Part shown: positions 1 through 10,284 of the stretch, piece after piece
Position numbering within the stretch: the stretch's first letter is position 1
Layout: every line of letters begins with the position of its first letter
Assembly: GCA_963969495.1 (NCBI GenBank)
Contig: OZ018317.1
Span: 35,061,726-35,125,725 of the forward strand
DNA length: 64,000 nt
DNA from: Ceratothoa steindachneri
Lineage: Eukaryota > Arthropoda > Malacostraca > Isopoda > Cymothoidae
Reading direction: 5' to 3'
Made by a program: the position numbers and the translations under genes
Notes under the pieces: model-generated
What the model was told of the DNA's origin: nothing
Databases searched by the model: none
What the model saw: the letters and a program-made list of their open reading frames with translations, nothing else

Positions 1-310
1 CCAATTATCCTTTTGAGCATTCGCTCCTTGCCTAATGAGTCGGGATATTCGCTCTACACGGCAATCACAGAAACTACATATGTGTACCCAAGACCATTAG
101 CTTCGTAATCGTCATCAAAGACCGATTCAAAGTTTATTAAAGTCCTAGCCTCAACCATACCACAAGTCGATTTCACGCAGGGATTCCTAGGGCACTTAAA
201 CTCGGTGTCTAAGCATTTCGTACCCAAAGTTCTTCGTGAGGCAAATCATATGTGGGTCCAAAATAGACCACATTCACAAACCACTGGAAGCGCTTTATGC
301 TGGCCCTTTC

Positions 311-316
<6 letters not shown>
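1..316. other. Unassigned sequence
   Basis: No recognisable coding or repeat feature in either strand. It lies downstream, on the minus strand, of the Gypsy pol fossil, where integrase or an LTR would be expected, but I see neither. Confidence 0.3.

Positions 317-390
<74 letters not shown>
317..390. repeat. (TA)n microsatellite, about 37 units
   Basis: An uninterrupted TA dinucleotide run. Apparent ORFs with Tyr-Ile repeats across it are artefacts of the repeat. Confidence 0.97.
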
Positions 391-393
<3 letters not shown>

Positions 394-456
394 ATGCCAA
401 AAGAAAGATAAAGTTTAGAAATCATAAAATTTATTTTAGATTAGCTAGGGGTAGAC

Positions 457-1082
457 TAAAGGGTTTCTACTCAAGCTATCTGCGACAAAATTCTCTGATC
501 CTTTGATATATATAATCTTAAATTGAAATTTCTCGAGGAATAAGCTCCAGCGCATAAGCCTACCATTATTGTTTTTTCACATTTCGCAAATATGAGAGGG
601 GCTTGTGATCAGTCTCAATAAGGAATTCTTTATCTAAGTGGTACTTCCTATATTTTTGTACGACCCATATGATGGCAAGGGCCTCTCGATAGATGACGGC
701 ATAAATTCTTTTTAGCGAGGAAGTAGCTTACGCCCCGCGTATGCAACGGGGAAGCTTTCACCATTATCACCATACTAAAGTAGGACGCAGCCTATCCCTT
801 CGTTACTCTCGTTGGTCCTAATACCGAATGGCTTGTTAGGGTTGGGGAGACGGAGAATAGGGGCAGACGCTATTTCTTTCTTAAGCTGGTTGAAGTGGGT
901 GACGGTTAACAGGGTCCAGACAAGGTGTTCGGGGGGACTTTTTCTTTAGCAAGTAGCACAAAGGGGCAGAGAGCGAGGCAAAAATTGTGGACAAAGCGGC
1001 GGTAGAATGAAGCAGATCACATGAACGATCTCAACTGCTTCTTATTGGTTGGAAGTGGCATATCCACGATGTCGGGGATTTC
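457..1082 (-). pseudogene. Gypsy-type pol fragment: RT thumb plus RNase H, decayed
   Basis: Read on the minus strand from about 1082 down, the translation gives the region after the RT domain (LPTNKKQLRSF, then SASFYRRFVHNF), and then a Ty3/Gypsy RNase H. The latter includes PILRLPNPNKPFGI, PVAYAGRKLLPR, ETDHKPLSYL, NGRLMRWSLFLEKF and GSENFVADSLSRNPL. Stops and frameshifts interrupt it. The first RNase H active-site position, normally TDAS, reads TNES, so Asp has become Asn; the TDHKPL Asp remains. In an intact element this enzyme would degrade the RNA strand during reverse transcription. It is a non-functional relic. Order of family motifs is established knowledge; the assignment to Gypsy rather than another LTR clade rests on motif wording only. 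Confidence 0.85.
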
Positions 1083-1095
1083 CTCCTCCTGGGAG

Positions 1096-1235
1096 TCCCA
1101 TTGGTCGATTGCCATACGGGCAAAGGGTTCCGAAATGATGGGTTCGTTGTTCAGCGGAGCGAGTTTTACACATCCTTTTGCGGCTGTTTTCAGACATATA
1201 TCGCACGATCGGCAATAAATCGAAATGTCATCTGC
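1096..1235 (-). pseudogene. Gypsy-type integrase zinc-binding fragment
   Basis: The minus-strand translation reads YCRSCDICLKTAAKG, then KLAPLNNEPIISEPF and ARMAID. This is the CxxC half of the HHCC zinc-binding domain of a Gypsy integrase running into the start of the catalytic core. In a normal pol gene integrase follows RNase H, but here it precedes the RT-thumb/RNase H piece (457-1082) in reading direction and is fused to it within a few codons. The piece is therefore a rearranged or chimeric relic. No catalytic core is present. Confidence 0.75.
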
Positions 1236-1249
1236 AGCACCGACCCAAT

Positions 1250-1709
1250 AAAATATTTATAAATTATACCTTTGTATAGTACTAGATAAGAAGATGAGAC
1301 CCAATTGTAAAATATATATACAAATTTTGTATTATTTGGCAGAACATGGCATACGGAATAGGCCAGTTTTGTTGAGTATTGATGTATGTATTTACGAATG
1401 CCATTGCCCTGTATGAGGGTTAAAATATTCTGTTAGGCATTAGGTCTGACTGAGGTACGTACTTAATATGTATTTATAATGCGCTATTTCTCAGTTACTC
1501 CATAACTGGCACGGGAGTCTTTCGGGTGCTCATGTTGTAAAAGAGGTAAGCCTGCGGCACCCAAATTGCAGGATTTAATAGGCTCAGCGAGGAACTCCAC
1601 AAATGGACGCTCGGTGAATCTATCAAATCCTAAAAATGGCCATTTGTGTAAATTAAGGAAATAATATGCCACTTGTAATGAATAAATAACAAGGCGAGTT
1701 AGAAAAAGA

Positions 1710-1793
<84 letters not shown>

Positions 1794-2890
1794 AATAAAT
1801 AAAAAGCAAGCGGTCGTCAGAGTCGCGTGGATACACTCTATCAAAGATCACCACCTGAACAAATACTAACCACGCACACACACAAACATACGCGTGATGA
1901 GAATAATTATTTTCACAAGTAACTGTAAGATACAAGCAATTCCCTATAATTAAGATAACTCTGATACATGAGAAATATGTAGGTACAATAGGTACACATG
2001 GCTGTCAGAAGTCCGCTCGAGGTGTGGAAGTAACGAACAAATTAGATCCCTCGGGCCGCCCCATGAACAAGTCAAGGTCATGCACCTTGGAGACGGCACA
2101 CAATATATATAGAGAGACCGAGAGACAGACATTTATTTAGCAGTTAATTCATTCGATCATTAATCAGGAATTCAGTTGTCAATATCAATCAATTTGAATC
2201 AGACAATCAGAGAAAGAAAAGTCTCTTAGTAGCGTTACGAAACCCCATTAACTCGCCTAAATCCTGCGGCTTTTAGATTCGATACTTCCTTTTCTTACCA
2301 CGATCTCGAAGACATCTTCGGTATGCCCAGCCTAACGCATAATCCCTCGTGAGAAACTATAAGGAATACAAGGAGTTAGAAACAAATCAACAGGGGCATA
2401 AAGTTGTCCCCTACTTAAAGTCTTCGCTACCCGTCAAGTCAACTCTATCGGAACCCTCTCCCGCAGAAAGCTCTAGACGGGTGATTTTGAGCAACGATGA
2501 CTCTTCATTACATCCACTTATAATTACTCACAAATTGGCAACCTTTACATAAACAAATAATAGGACCTTTCCCCACCCATAGGTTGGCTGAATATAACGA
2601 AAGTTATCCGCACATAAGAAATTTAATAGAAATTTAAGTGTCCGAAATGATCCGAACGTTTATGTTTCTTGTAGATAGAACTGGCCTTGTTAGCATGACA
2701 ACTAAGTTCAGTTCAATCTGGTGTAAATTAGGTCATCCTCTTGCTAGGTGTTGTCCATGTAACCTCAAAGAAATCTGTCACGCCTCCATCTGTCTGCGTG
2801 CTGATCGTAAAGTTGCGCCACCAAGGTGGTCTTTAATTTAGGGCCATTGCAGAGACCTCCAAGCGCTCACAAAGTGCAGTCAATATTTTT
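1250..2890. other. Unassigned sequence with possible promoter-like stretch
   Basis: No protein family recognised. An (AT)n microsatellite lies at 1714-1791. Around 2100-2115 a TATATATAGAG box is followed by short purine-rich sequence and an A/T-rich stretch, which could be the promoter part of an old LTR, but I see no paired LTR or terminal motifs to support that. Short ORFs at 2349-2552 and 2638-2841 on the plus strand match nothing I know. Confidence 0.35.
1714..1791. repeat. (AT)n microsatellite, about 39 units
   Basis: An uninterrupted AT dinucleotide run. Confidence 0.97.
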
Positions 2891-2899
2891 TGTTAACCT

Positions 2900-3680
2900 T
2901 TGACAAGACAGGTTTAGTTAAGGCTCGTAAATACATCTGTAGGCCAAAGAAGAGTTAAACAAAAGGAAGAGCGAACCATTATCCAAATTGTGAAGAAGGG
3001 GTATTCAAGACGCCTAAAGCAATTTCTAGAGAGATTAGCGAGAGTTTGGCTATCAATATCTCCAGGAAGACTGCGTGATATCAGTTGGAGGAAGGCAATC
3101 TTCACGCTTGTACACCTGAGGTCAAGCCAATGATCATTCCAAAGAACAAGTATTATCGTCTTGCATTCGCTATTGAGACGGTACATTGATGGATGACCAA
3201 TGGAGCCAAGTCCACTTCAGTGACGAATCTACATTCTATTTGTTCTGATCCGATGTTAGGAAGTTTGCTGGTTGCAGTGCAGGCGAAAGATTGTTTGTGA
3301 TTTGTACCAAAAATATGTGAACTTTGGCGACGAAATGTAGAAGGAATTGCTGTAAATGCATGTTTTGACCCATTAGCGAACCTCCAAAACACAACGTGAA
3401 ATTTTATGGAAGGTAACGCTTGGACAACGAGCACATCACTAGAGTGGGTTGCGATGCTTACATAAAATCGGGACCTGAATTCTATTGAAAATGTTTGGAA
3501 GACGTAAGGAGAGAGGTCCATAACGAAAAATCCGAAAACAGTTCAAGAACTGGGAAATTTTTCAAAATAAACAGATAGAGCAAGATTGCTACGTAAGAGT
3601 GTCAAGAGATGGTTCGTTGCTGTTGCAGAAGGTGTCAAAGTATCAACGAGAATAAAGGCCTCCACGCTAAATACTAATTA
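2900..3680 (+). pseudogene. Tc1-like transposase fossil
   Basis: In shifting plus-strand frames the translation follows a Tc1-like transposase. It runs from an HTH-proximal segment (AISREISESLAINISRKT), through the PKNKYYRLAFA segment, the catalytic block that reads roughly VHFSDESTFY, an NPIENVW-like block (ENVWK around 3485), VHNEKSENSQELG-like sequence, and a C-terminal RRCQ motif near 3620. Several stops and frameshifts break it. The family cuts and pastes DNA at TA dinucleotides using a DDE catalytic triad. Terminal inverted repeats were not identified, so element limits are unknown. Long minus-strand ORFs over the same bases (3153-3521, 2914-3186) are shadows. Confidence 0.75.
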
Positions 3681-3903
3681 CTTATAACTTGTACAGATGT
3701 TTTCCACTGATAATTCTTATCGTTTGATTTCAATTAAATGTCGTTTAGATAATTTTAGGGATTTTAATTTTCCTAGTGTATTTTTTAGCTTTAAAAAAGT
3801 CATATTACTTGGCACGCGAGTAAGATGGGTTGAGGTAACACGAGACTCAGCACAACTAGGCCTAGGAGCTTTAATTTTCTCCTGGTATTCGTAGTTTGAG
3901 GTT

Positions 3904-4127
3904 ATGCTTTTTTGTGCAACCATAGCCCCATTGTTTACGACAAATAAGTCCAACAAGGAAATAGCTGAACTAACCGGAGTGAACCTGCGTAACGTTCAGA
4001 AGTGGACGCTGAAAACATGCAAGACTGATTTCGCCGAACTACCGCTTAACAAGAAGTGGCCAGGCGGGTCACGTCCTACCTCAAAGATGAATTTTAGATT
4101 TGTCCAGAAAAAGGTAGAAGTGGACAC
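3904..4127 (+). pseudogene. Tc1-like transposase, N-terminal HTH part (split by solo LTR)
   Basis: Residues read TTNKSNKEIAELTGVNLRNV then QKWTLK, a helix-turn-helix of the Tc1/mariner DNA-binding domain, followed by a basic GGSRPTSK linker and RFVQKKVEVD. The coding then runs straight into the solo LTR at 4128. The missing remainder resumes at 5523 after the LTR and one copy of its 5-bp target duplication. If the LTR and one target copy are ignored, the codon for Asp at 4123-4125 is followed in frame by Thr, Met, Ile, Thr, Ala, Asp, Glu and Phe. The insertion therefore hit a gene whose reading frame was continuous at this point. Confidence 0.8.
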
Positions 4128-5517
4128 TGTCGTAGAATAGACTCTCGACGATATACCATATATAACTATTCGTTGAGGGAATTATTCTTATATTTCGAGT
4201 GCGTGGTAATCTGGTTGACCGAGGTTATTTATCTTCAATATGCTTAAGAAGTGGAACTGAGCTCATGGATAATAATATGGCTATCATTAATAAAATAGAG
4301 TTTTATTAATTAAACTATTAACAAAACACAAAAAGAAAATGTTTACATAAACGGAGAATGTAAAGGGTCGTGGGAAAATCGAACTAATCTGAGGATTAAG
4401 ATTTGGAGAGATTTAAAAAGGTAAACAAATAAAAATTAAAAGGGGGGAATGGTTTACTAAACCAGTTAAAGCACAGGGTAGGGTTGACGAAAGGTTAGAT
4501 AATTAAAGGTAATGCTCAGCTTACGTAATTACAAAGTTGTTGTGCAGAGGAAGACGATGCGTAGGAATCTTCGGTCCACTGGCGAGTTCCAGCAGAAGGG
4601 TTCTTCGGGGGTTGTCCTTAGCGAAGGGGAAGGACTGTCTTCGAAGAGTGGGAGCTAAATCGGACTCGGAGATACGAGTGATCTTTGTGACAGCAAATCG
4701 GGGATGTTCTAGATGAACATTGGAGGTTATCGTTGAAGCTAATCGTTCTCTTGAAGAACGTTAAAAAGGGGGAATTAAATTATCCTGACGTGATGTCTTG
4801 GGAATGAGAACCGTTTCTTGACAAACGGGCTTGAAAAACAATGCCTGTTCTAACGTTGTTCTCTTCTGAACAACAGGGGGGGGGGGAGAACCGTCTCTTG
4901 TCAACGAGCTCAAAGAACAATGGCTGGGCTAACGTTGTTCTCTTTCTGAACAACAGAGGGGGGAGGGGGGAGGGTGATAACCGTTTCTTGTCAACGGGCT
5001 CAAAGAACAATGGCTGTTCTAACGTTGTTCTCTTACTAAACAACAGGGGGGGCCTTATTGACTTGATGTCTCGAAGGCACGAACCTTGGCACTCAAGGGA
5101 TATTGTCCTCTTCTGAACAATAAGGTGGTTCTCGAGGTAAAGCTCCCTGGTGCACAAGGTGAGACCGGATCAGAGTGATGTCTTGCGAAGATAATCTGGA
5201 TCTGATCTGATCTTATTGGGAAATGCTATTGTATAAGTACCCAGAGCCATCTCCTTGGCGTAGGGGACAATTGAGTGGGAGGCTCGGGAGAATGCTCCGG
5301 TCGCGCCTGGGAAAATACCTTATCTGCCCGTAAGCCTAACTCAATCAGGCGAGATCGACAAAGGGAGGCGAAACGGGGGGAAATGACCTCCTTGGTTAAA
5401 TATTGACTCAGGTGGCAATAACGCGCCCTGCTTGCTCTCGAAGATGCACGTGGGTAGCAATGTTTCTAACCATGTGATAGCGGCTGAATTTAAGCGGCTT
5501 CAGACCGTTCTATCACA
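4128..5517 (+). mobile_element. Solo LTR, 1,390 bp, interrupting a Tc1 transposase
   Basis: The segment starts TGTCGTAG and ends ATCACA, so it has TG...CA termini. It is flanked by GACAC (4123-4127) and TACAC (5518-5522), a 5-bp target duplication with one mismatch. Its reverse complement is found at 61845-63222, where the flanking 5-bp duplication ATTAT is perfect. TG...CA ends, 5-bp duplication and absence of internal genes together indicate a solo LTR left by recombination. The TATAAATAG-like box of the sister copy corresponds to about 5230 here, which suggests that U3 is on the left and the LTR reads on the plus strand. The U3 part contains a G-rich minisatellite (4808-5050). The alternative, a non-LTR or non-autonomous element with short ends, is less likely. 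Confidence 0.8.
4808..5050 (+). repeat. LTR-internal minisatellite, 3 units of about 77-90 bp with stem-loops
   Basis: Each unit contains three potential stem-loops: CCGTT...AACGG, AGAACA...TGTTCT, and GTTGTTC...GAACAAC (for example 4855-4861 pairing with 4868-4874), followed by a run of Gs. A partial fourth hairpin lies near 5103-5122. The sister LTR at 62336-62720 has five units, so the copy number changes between insertions. Confidence 0.85.
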
Positions 5518-6250
5518 TACACTATGATCACTGCTGATGAATTCAATGATATGAACCCACGACTCCTGAAGAAGACCTCTGTTAGGGATATCAAGTAATG
5601 GCTCCAAAACAATCTCCATATTGACCACTGCGCATCTCTCAGAGAACCACTTGTAATTTCCTCCCAGGGCAAACAATGCGTTACTTTTGCTAAGAAATAC
5701 TTAGCCTGGGAACCAGTGATATGGTATAAAAGGTATGGTGAAGTAACGAAGCCACGTTTATTGTTACTGTGGACCGAGGGGGTAAGGTCAATGTGGAGCG
5801 TGGCTCAGATAAGGCCAACGTGAAACACCCTAATAGTGTTATTGTTTGGGGGTGCTTTCAGTATCTCGGCTTCAGCAAACTTGTGCTCTGGCATTTGAAC
5901 TTTACTGTGAATAAGGAAGGGTACTTGGAGGGCCTCTGTGAACAACTGGAGGATTGTTTTGACACTTGCCAGATGGAAGCGTTTATGTAGGACGAAGCCC
6001 CTGCTTCCACGGTTAAGCTCATTAAGAAGTGTTTGATATCTGTAAGTTATACTACATAGATGGCTGACCAGGAATAAGATCGGATCTGAACCCCAGTGAG
6101 AACCTCTAGTCCATTATAAAACGTACCCATATAGCCGCAACACCACCTCTGTAGAACAGTTTTGTGCCTTCCTTGCTCCAGAACTCACAGAGTCATTCCC
6201 TAATCGTTTCCAGGAGTGTATGCAGCGGAATGGACACTCCACCAAAAAAT
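5518..6250 (+). pseudogene. Tc1-like transposase, C-terminal part (split by solo LTR)
   Basis: Resuming in frame after the solo LTR, the translation reads ITADEFNDMNPRLLKKTSV, then RDIK, a stop, WLQNNLHIDHCASL, EPLVISSQGKQCVTFAKKYL. After a gap it continues with KHPNSVIVWGCF, LCEQLEDCFDTCQMEAFM and a decayed DxAPAHT-like block around 5995. A further block with the sense of SPDLNPIENLW is recognisable only in pieces near 6090. Stops and frameshifts abolish function. The family is a TA-targeting DDE transposase. Together with 3904-4127 this is one gene, so the LTR is younger than the Tc1 copy, although both have decayed. Confidence 0.8.
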
Positions 6251-7435
6251 AATTCCTTGGTAAGTATCCGATAACTATTTTATCTGTATTTTTCTGACCG
6301 CGATCATTTAGATGAGTGGGGTGGGATTTCGCGCCAAGTATTATGGCACTAGCTATATCTATCTAAATATTGGAATGTGAAGCGTGGCTCAGATAAACGT
6401 ATGAACTTAATTGGTCCCTCTCATTTTTATATATTTACATCTCCCATTTATTAACAACATTTGAAACATTTTGGAAGGAAAACCTTTAATGATCAAAGCC
6501 TCAACTCTTCAGCTTTTTCCAATTTTTCGTATAAAATCGCTGACATAAAAACACTAATATTCCGTGCATACAACATTAGGTCGTTCTAGACTGGATTTAA
6601 AAAAAAGGTGGATTTTTGTGTTGATATTTCAGAGTAAACGCTTTTCCTGTGTCTCTGGTGGAGAAGACCACAGCCCTTTTTTTAAATAACACATACCAAC
6701 CAAAATTGAAATTCCCAATTGTCTGTTAAGATGTATGTTAGATAGTACTTGTATTTCAGGATATGGCTTTTCTTAAACAAAAATATTACAAAACAAATTA
6801 CAATTTATTAAAGAAGTTCATTTTCCATACCAATTTTAAGATTATTTTTAAATAAAAACATATAGGACAATATTTCAATTGTAAGGACAGAATCTCCCAA
6901 GATGCGAAGAGCTCCGTCATATACGAATTTAATTGTCCCAAATGTAATCTCGGAGAATAAATTGGTAGTGCGGTGCGCTCGCCGAAGGTAAGGTTCTGTT
7001 CCCATGTGGGAATTAACCACAAGACTGGGAAAGTTTTTGCCCCTTGTGTGGTTCATTATATGCAATGTAAATCTGATGTTACCTTAGAACATTTTAAAAT
7101 TTTGAAAACCATCCCCGATCCTCTCTCTTTGCGAATGCAAGAATCCATGTAGATCAAATACTTTTCTCGTTCACTAAATTTAGATTTCTCTTCCTTTCCA
7201 ATCCACCTTTCTGCTATTAAATATTAACGAAAGATCTAATTCTCTCTTTCTTCTTACGCCCAACAGTCTTCCGTTCACCACTGACTGGGCAAGGTTAATG
7301 TTTTCTTGATGTGCATATAAAGAGTGTTTCAATAAGGTCGCTCAATTTTTAAATGTAAATAAAACAAGTTGTGTGTAATATATGCACTCCATTTTTTTTT
7401 AAATTTGAAAGTAAATTTTATGGCATTAAGTATTA
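6251..7435. other. Unassigned AT-rich sequence
   Basis: No recognised protein family. The overlapping minus-strand ORFs at 6798-7065 match nothing I know. Near 7322-7350 the sequence GTGTTTCAATAAGGTCGCTC resembles the ends of IS630/DDE_3-type transposons and may be the terminal repeat of the relic that follows, but I did not find its partner. Confidence 0.35.
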
Positions 7436-8245
7436 AATATGACGTTATTTAAATATCCGCCGCGGCTTTGCTTGGTGGAACGTATTCGGGAGGCCCAATT
7501 TTCGATGACTTTGTCTCATAAATCTGACTGAATTTGCTGGATGGTGTTCGTTATGTTAATTTTGAGGGCAGCAACTGTTTGCGGATTATTCGCATAGACC
7601 TGCGATTTAAGGTAGCCTGAAAGAAAGTAGTCTAATGGCGTTAAATCGCATGATCTCGGTGTACAGTTGACGTCGCCACCACGCGAGATGACCCTGCCCT
7701 GAAATCGCTGGTGAAAAATGTCTATCGTGGCGTGCGCAGTGTGGCACATAGCGCCGTCCATTGTAACCACATGTCGTCAGTATCCATATCAGGCATATAA
7801 TCCAGTTGAGGCCATAAGAAGTTGCTTATCATCGATCTGTAGGTCTCGCCGTTGACGGTTATGGCAATCCCATCTTCGTTCTAAAAATAATACGGACCGA
7901 TGATTCCGTTAGACGAAAATCCGCACCAAACAGTGACTTTGTTGGGATGAAATTGGTGCTGGTGTATCTCATGTGAATTGTTTTTGTCCCAAGTCCGACA
8001 ATTTTGCTTGTTCACAAATCTATTCATCCAAAAATGGCCCTCGTCACTGTGGCGAGGATAGAAATCACGTAATGCGCGGAACGTTCATCGAACGGAGCAC
8101 TGATTTTGATAATGACATTTGATAATTTGCACACGCTGTTCCACGCTATAACCTTCCATTGTGACTTGCCAAGTACTATTGAATAATTCACAGTGAGGTT
8201 GCCAGATGTCGCTTTAACAACATAGCCACTATCGCCTGACAAACC
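7436..8245 (-). pseudogene. IS630/DDE_3-type transposase fossil
   Basis: Minus-strand reading from about 8060 down gives FVNKQNCRTWDKN, HPNKVTVWCGFSSNGIIGPY, a stop, NEDGIAITVNGETYRSMI, WLQ...DGAMCHTAHATIDIF and RGDVN-like sequence. Then come SCDLTPLDYFLSGYLKSQVY and a tail with SRGGYLNDVIF near 7440. This is the catalytic domain of the arthropod transposon family whose DDE_3 domain carries the DGAxCHTA and DLTPLD motifs. One stop and at least one frameshift break it, including at the catalytic DGAMCHTA Asp region. The piece upstream to 8242 is open but weakly related. The first catalytic Asp lies in SDEGHF near 8050. Confidence 0.8.
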
Positions 8246-8545
8246 TCGAGCGTCCGTGTTGAAAGACCCTATAGAATTTCCTCCAACCTTTGAATAGCTA
8301 ATTTTATTATTTAAATTTTCTAACCTGAATTATAACGCAATAAACTTCAGGTTATGGATTAAACCTTATATTAACAAGCAAAATTCGCCATCAATTCCAT
8401 AATTTCAATGTTTTTAGTTTTTGAAACTTTTAATGCTTTGTCTATAGATGAGTTTGTATTTACAGAAGATGGGTGAAATTAACATCCGAAACCATTTCAT
8501 TACAGAAATTTATTTCTCCCTCTACATCGTTTCGCTCATCCTACA

Positions 8546-8550
<5 letters not shown>

Positions 8551-8608
<58 letters not shown>
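8551..8608. repeat. (AT)n microsatellite, 29 units
   Basis: An uninterrupted AT dinucleotide run. Confidence 0.97.
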
Positions 8609-8610
<2 letters not shown>

Positions 8611-8761
8611 TCATTAACACATAAGAAATAAGGGAGAGATGATACGCAAGTGATTTTTGCAAGGCTCATACATAGATTAAGTAAGCAGAAGAGAGAGAGA
8701 AAGAGGACGGAATAAAATAATATAAACTCTTTTATCCGTTAAAGAAAGTGAAGTTATAAGG

Positions 8762-8836
8762 TGGGTTCCGAACCCATGCCATCGAGCGATCTTCGCTTTT
8801 TAGGCCACCACACCGACTACTCGGACACCCTCCGCC
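8762..8836 (-). mobile_element. tRNA-like head, probable tRNA-derived SINE or tRNA pseudogene
   Basis: The minus strand reads TGTCCGAGTAGTCGG, a box A-like promoter, and 40-odd bases later GGGTTCGGAACCC, a box B-like T-arm with its perfectly pairing stem. The spacing suits a class II (Ser or Leu-like) tRNA, but the acceptor stem does not close well and there is no clear anticodon arm. SINEs often carry such heads. The downstream body toward 8640 has no obvious poly(A) or LINE tail. Confidence 0.45.
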
Positions 8837-9745
8837 TCCAAAAATGTTTCGACGACCTTATAAGCAGAGGAGTGTATGTTGAAGAGGAATTCTGGTTGTA
8901 GTATGTAATGGCTACTGAAAGGGGATCAAGTGTGTAATTGGACAGCTTCCGCAACAGACGAGCTTAAAGCGGTAAAGGGGAGATCCTCCCCTCCCTGAGA
9001 TCAATGCGTAAACTAATTAATTGAGTATTTCCAATTATTCTAATTAAATAAATGGGAGATTTATTTTGAATTTGTTTCTCGGTCTTGATAAATAAATAAT
9101 ATACACGAACAGTGGGGTGGGGCTGTTAGGCACTATAAAATACTTGCATTTGTAGCTCGATACCATGGTTAGACCGTTATCCATTTTTGGTCTTTAGAAA
9201 TATAATTCTTTACTGAAAATAATTTCTTTCGAAACGTGGTTCTTTACATTACTGATATCACATGCCTTCATACATCCAGTCACCACACACGCGCGTACCG
9301 CTTGAAATAGATGACCTTTAAAGGCTTAAAGTTGAAATTCAGCAAAGTTTGAAAGGAAATTTTGCCATGGTCTGACCAGGTTTTGAATGGTTTGGGGAAA
9401 GGGGCGATGGATGATGTTTAAGTATACTTTTACTTGCTACTTTTTTGTGTACGACTGGATTTTATTAATTATAAGTAGGCTCTCACGACTCTTAATTAGG
9501 AATTTGAAGGTCTACTTTGAGTAGGCTATGGGCTTTCAGCGCTTACCCATTAACTCCCTTTCATTGGCTATTACCAGACTTTCCCATTTCCACAAATGGG
9601 TTCCCGACGCGCATTTGTTTGGTATTGTGATCTTCTGGTCAGAATTATTCATAACAAGGGTCCCCATCATGAGGGTTTAAATGACCCTAAAAGTTTGCAA
9701 TGGGAAGAGAAGGTATTGAGAAAATATTGAGGCATATAAATTTGT

Positions 9746-9781
9746 TGTGTGTATGTGTTTGTGTGTGTATGTGTGTGTGTG
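9746..9781. repeat. Imperfect (GT)n microsatellite
   Basis: A GTGTGT run with occasional A and T interruptions. Confidence 0.9.
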
Positions 9782-10204
9782 AAAAGGCTGTGAAATGATT
9801 TGCATCTTGTTGATTGTTTCTGTCTCTTGACCTATATCAAGATCAGAATGATAATCGAGGGTAAGCTTGAGGCCCGAGGGCAGTAAGAGCCGCTACTGGT
9901 GTGCCTGGGAGGGTGTCGTGAAGTAATTGTTTGTGACACCAGGAATCAAGTAGCCACTTTCGCCGACTCTGAAGAAGGGGGACACTTTCCGTGAGAGGGT
10001 TATGTGGATAAAACTTCCTATCGGCAGGATTCCTTGAAAAAGACATGAATGTGTGTTGTGTTGTGAAAACCGGAGCTGAACGCCAGCGGTGTTATGAGCG
10101 GATTTTTATATGTTGACCCTTGTAAAATCTACCTACCTTAAAGGGGAGTAAGCCCATCCCATCTACCAATCAGTGGTCAAATCTATGCATGTGTTGACGT
10201 TGGC

Positions 10205-10284
10205 GTCCGGTCTCGCTCTGGATAAAAACCGACACCTTGACGCCTTTAATCCAACATCCTTTCCACTAAGCTAGCGAGAGGGCC
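10205..10284 (-). mobile_element. Degenerate tRNA-like sequence
   Basis: The minus strand begins GGCCCTCTCGC and carries TAGCTTAGTGG, a good box A. About 40 bases later GGTTTTTATCC sits at the box B position, where GGTTCGAATCC would be expected. The T stem no longer pairs. It could be a decayed tRNA gene or the head of a SINE. Confidence 0.35.

Noticed and set aside
205..506. Tyr-Ile repeat proteins over the (TA)n tract
   Set aside because: They are pure translation of a dinucleotide microsatellite.
3153..3521. 122-codon minus-strand ORF
   Set aside because: Shadow of the Tc1 transposase fossil that reads on the plus strand.
4780..5157. 125-codon minus-strand ORF and 91-codon plus-strand ORF
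   Set aside because: Both are translations of the hairpin minisatellite in the LTR.
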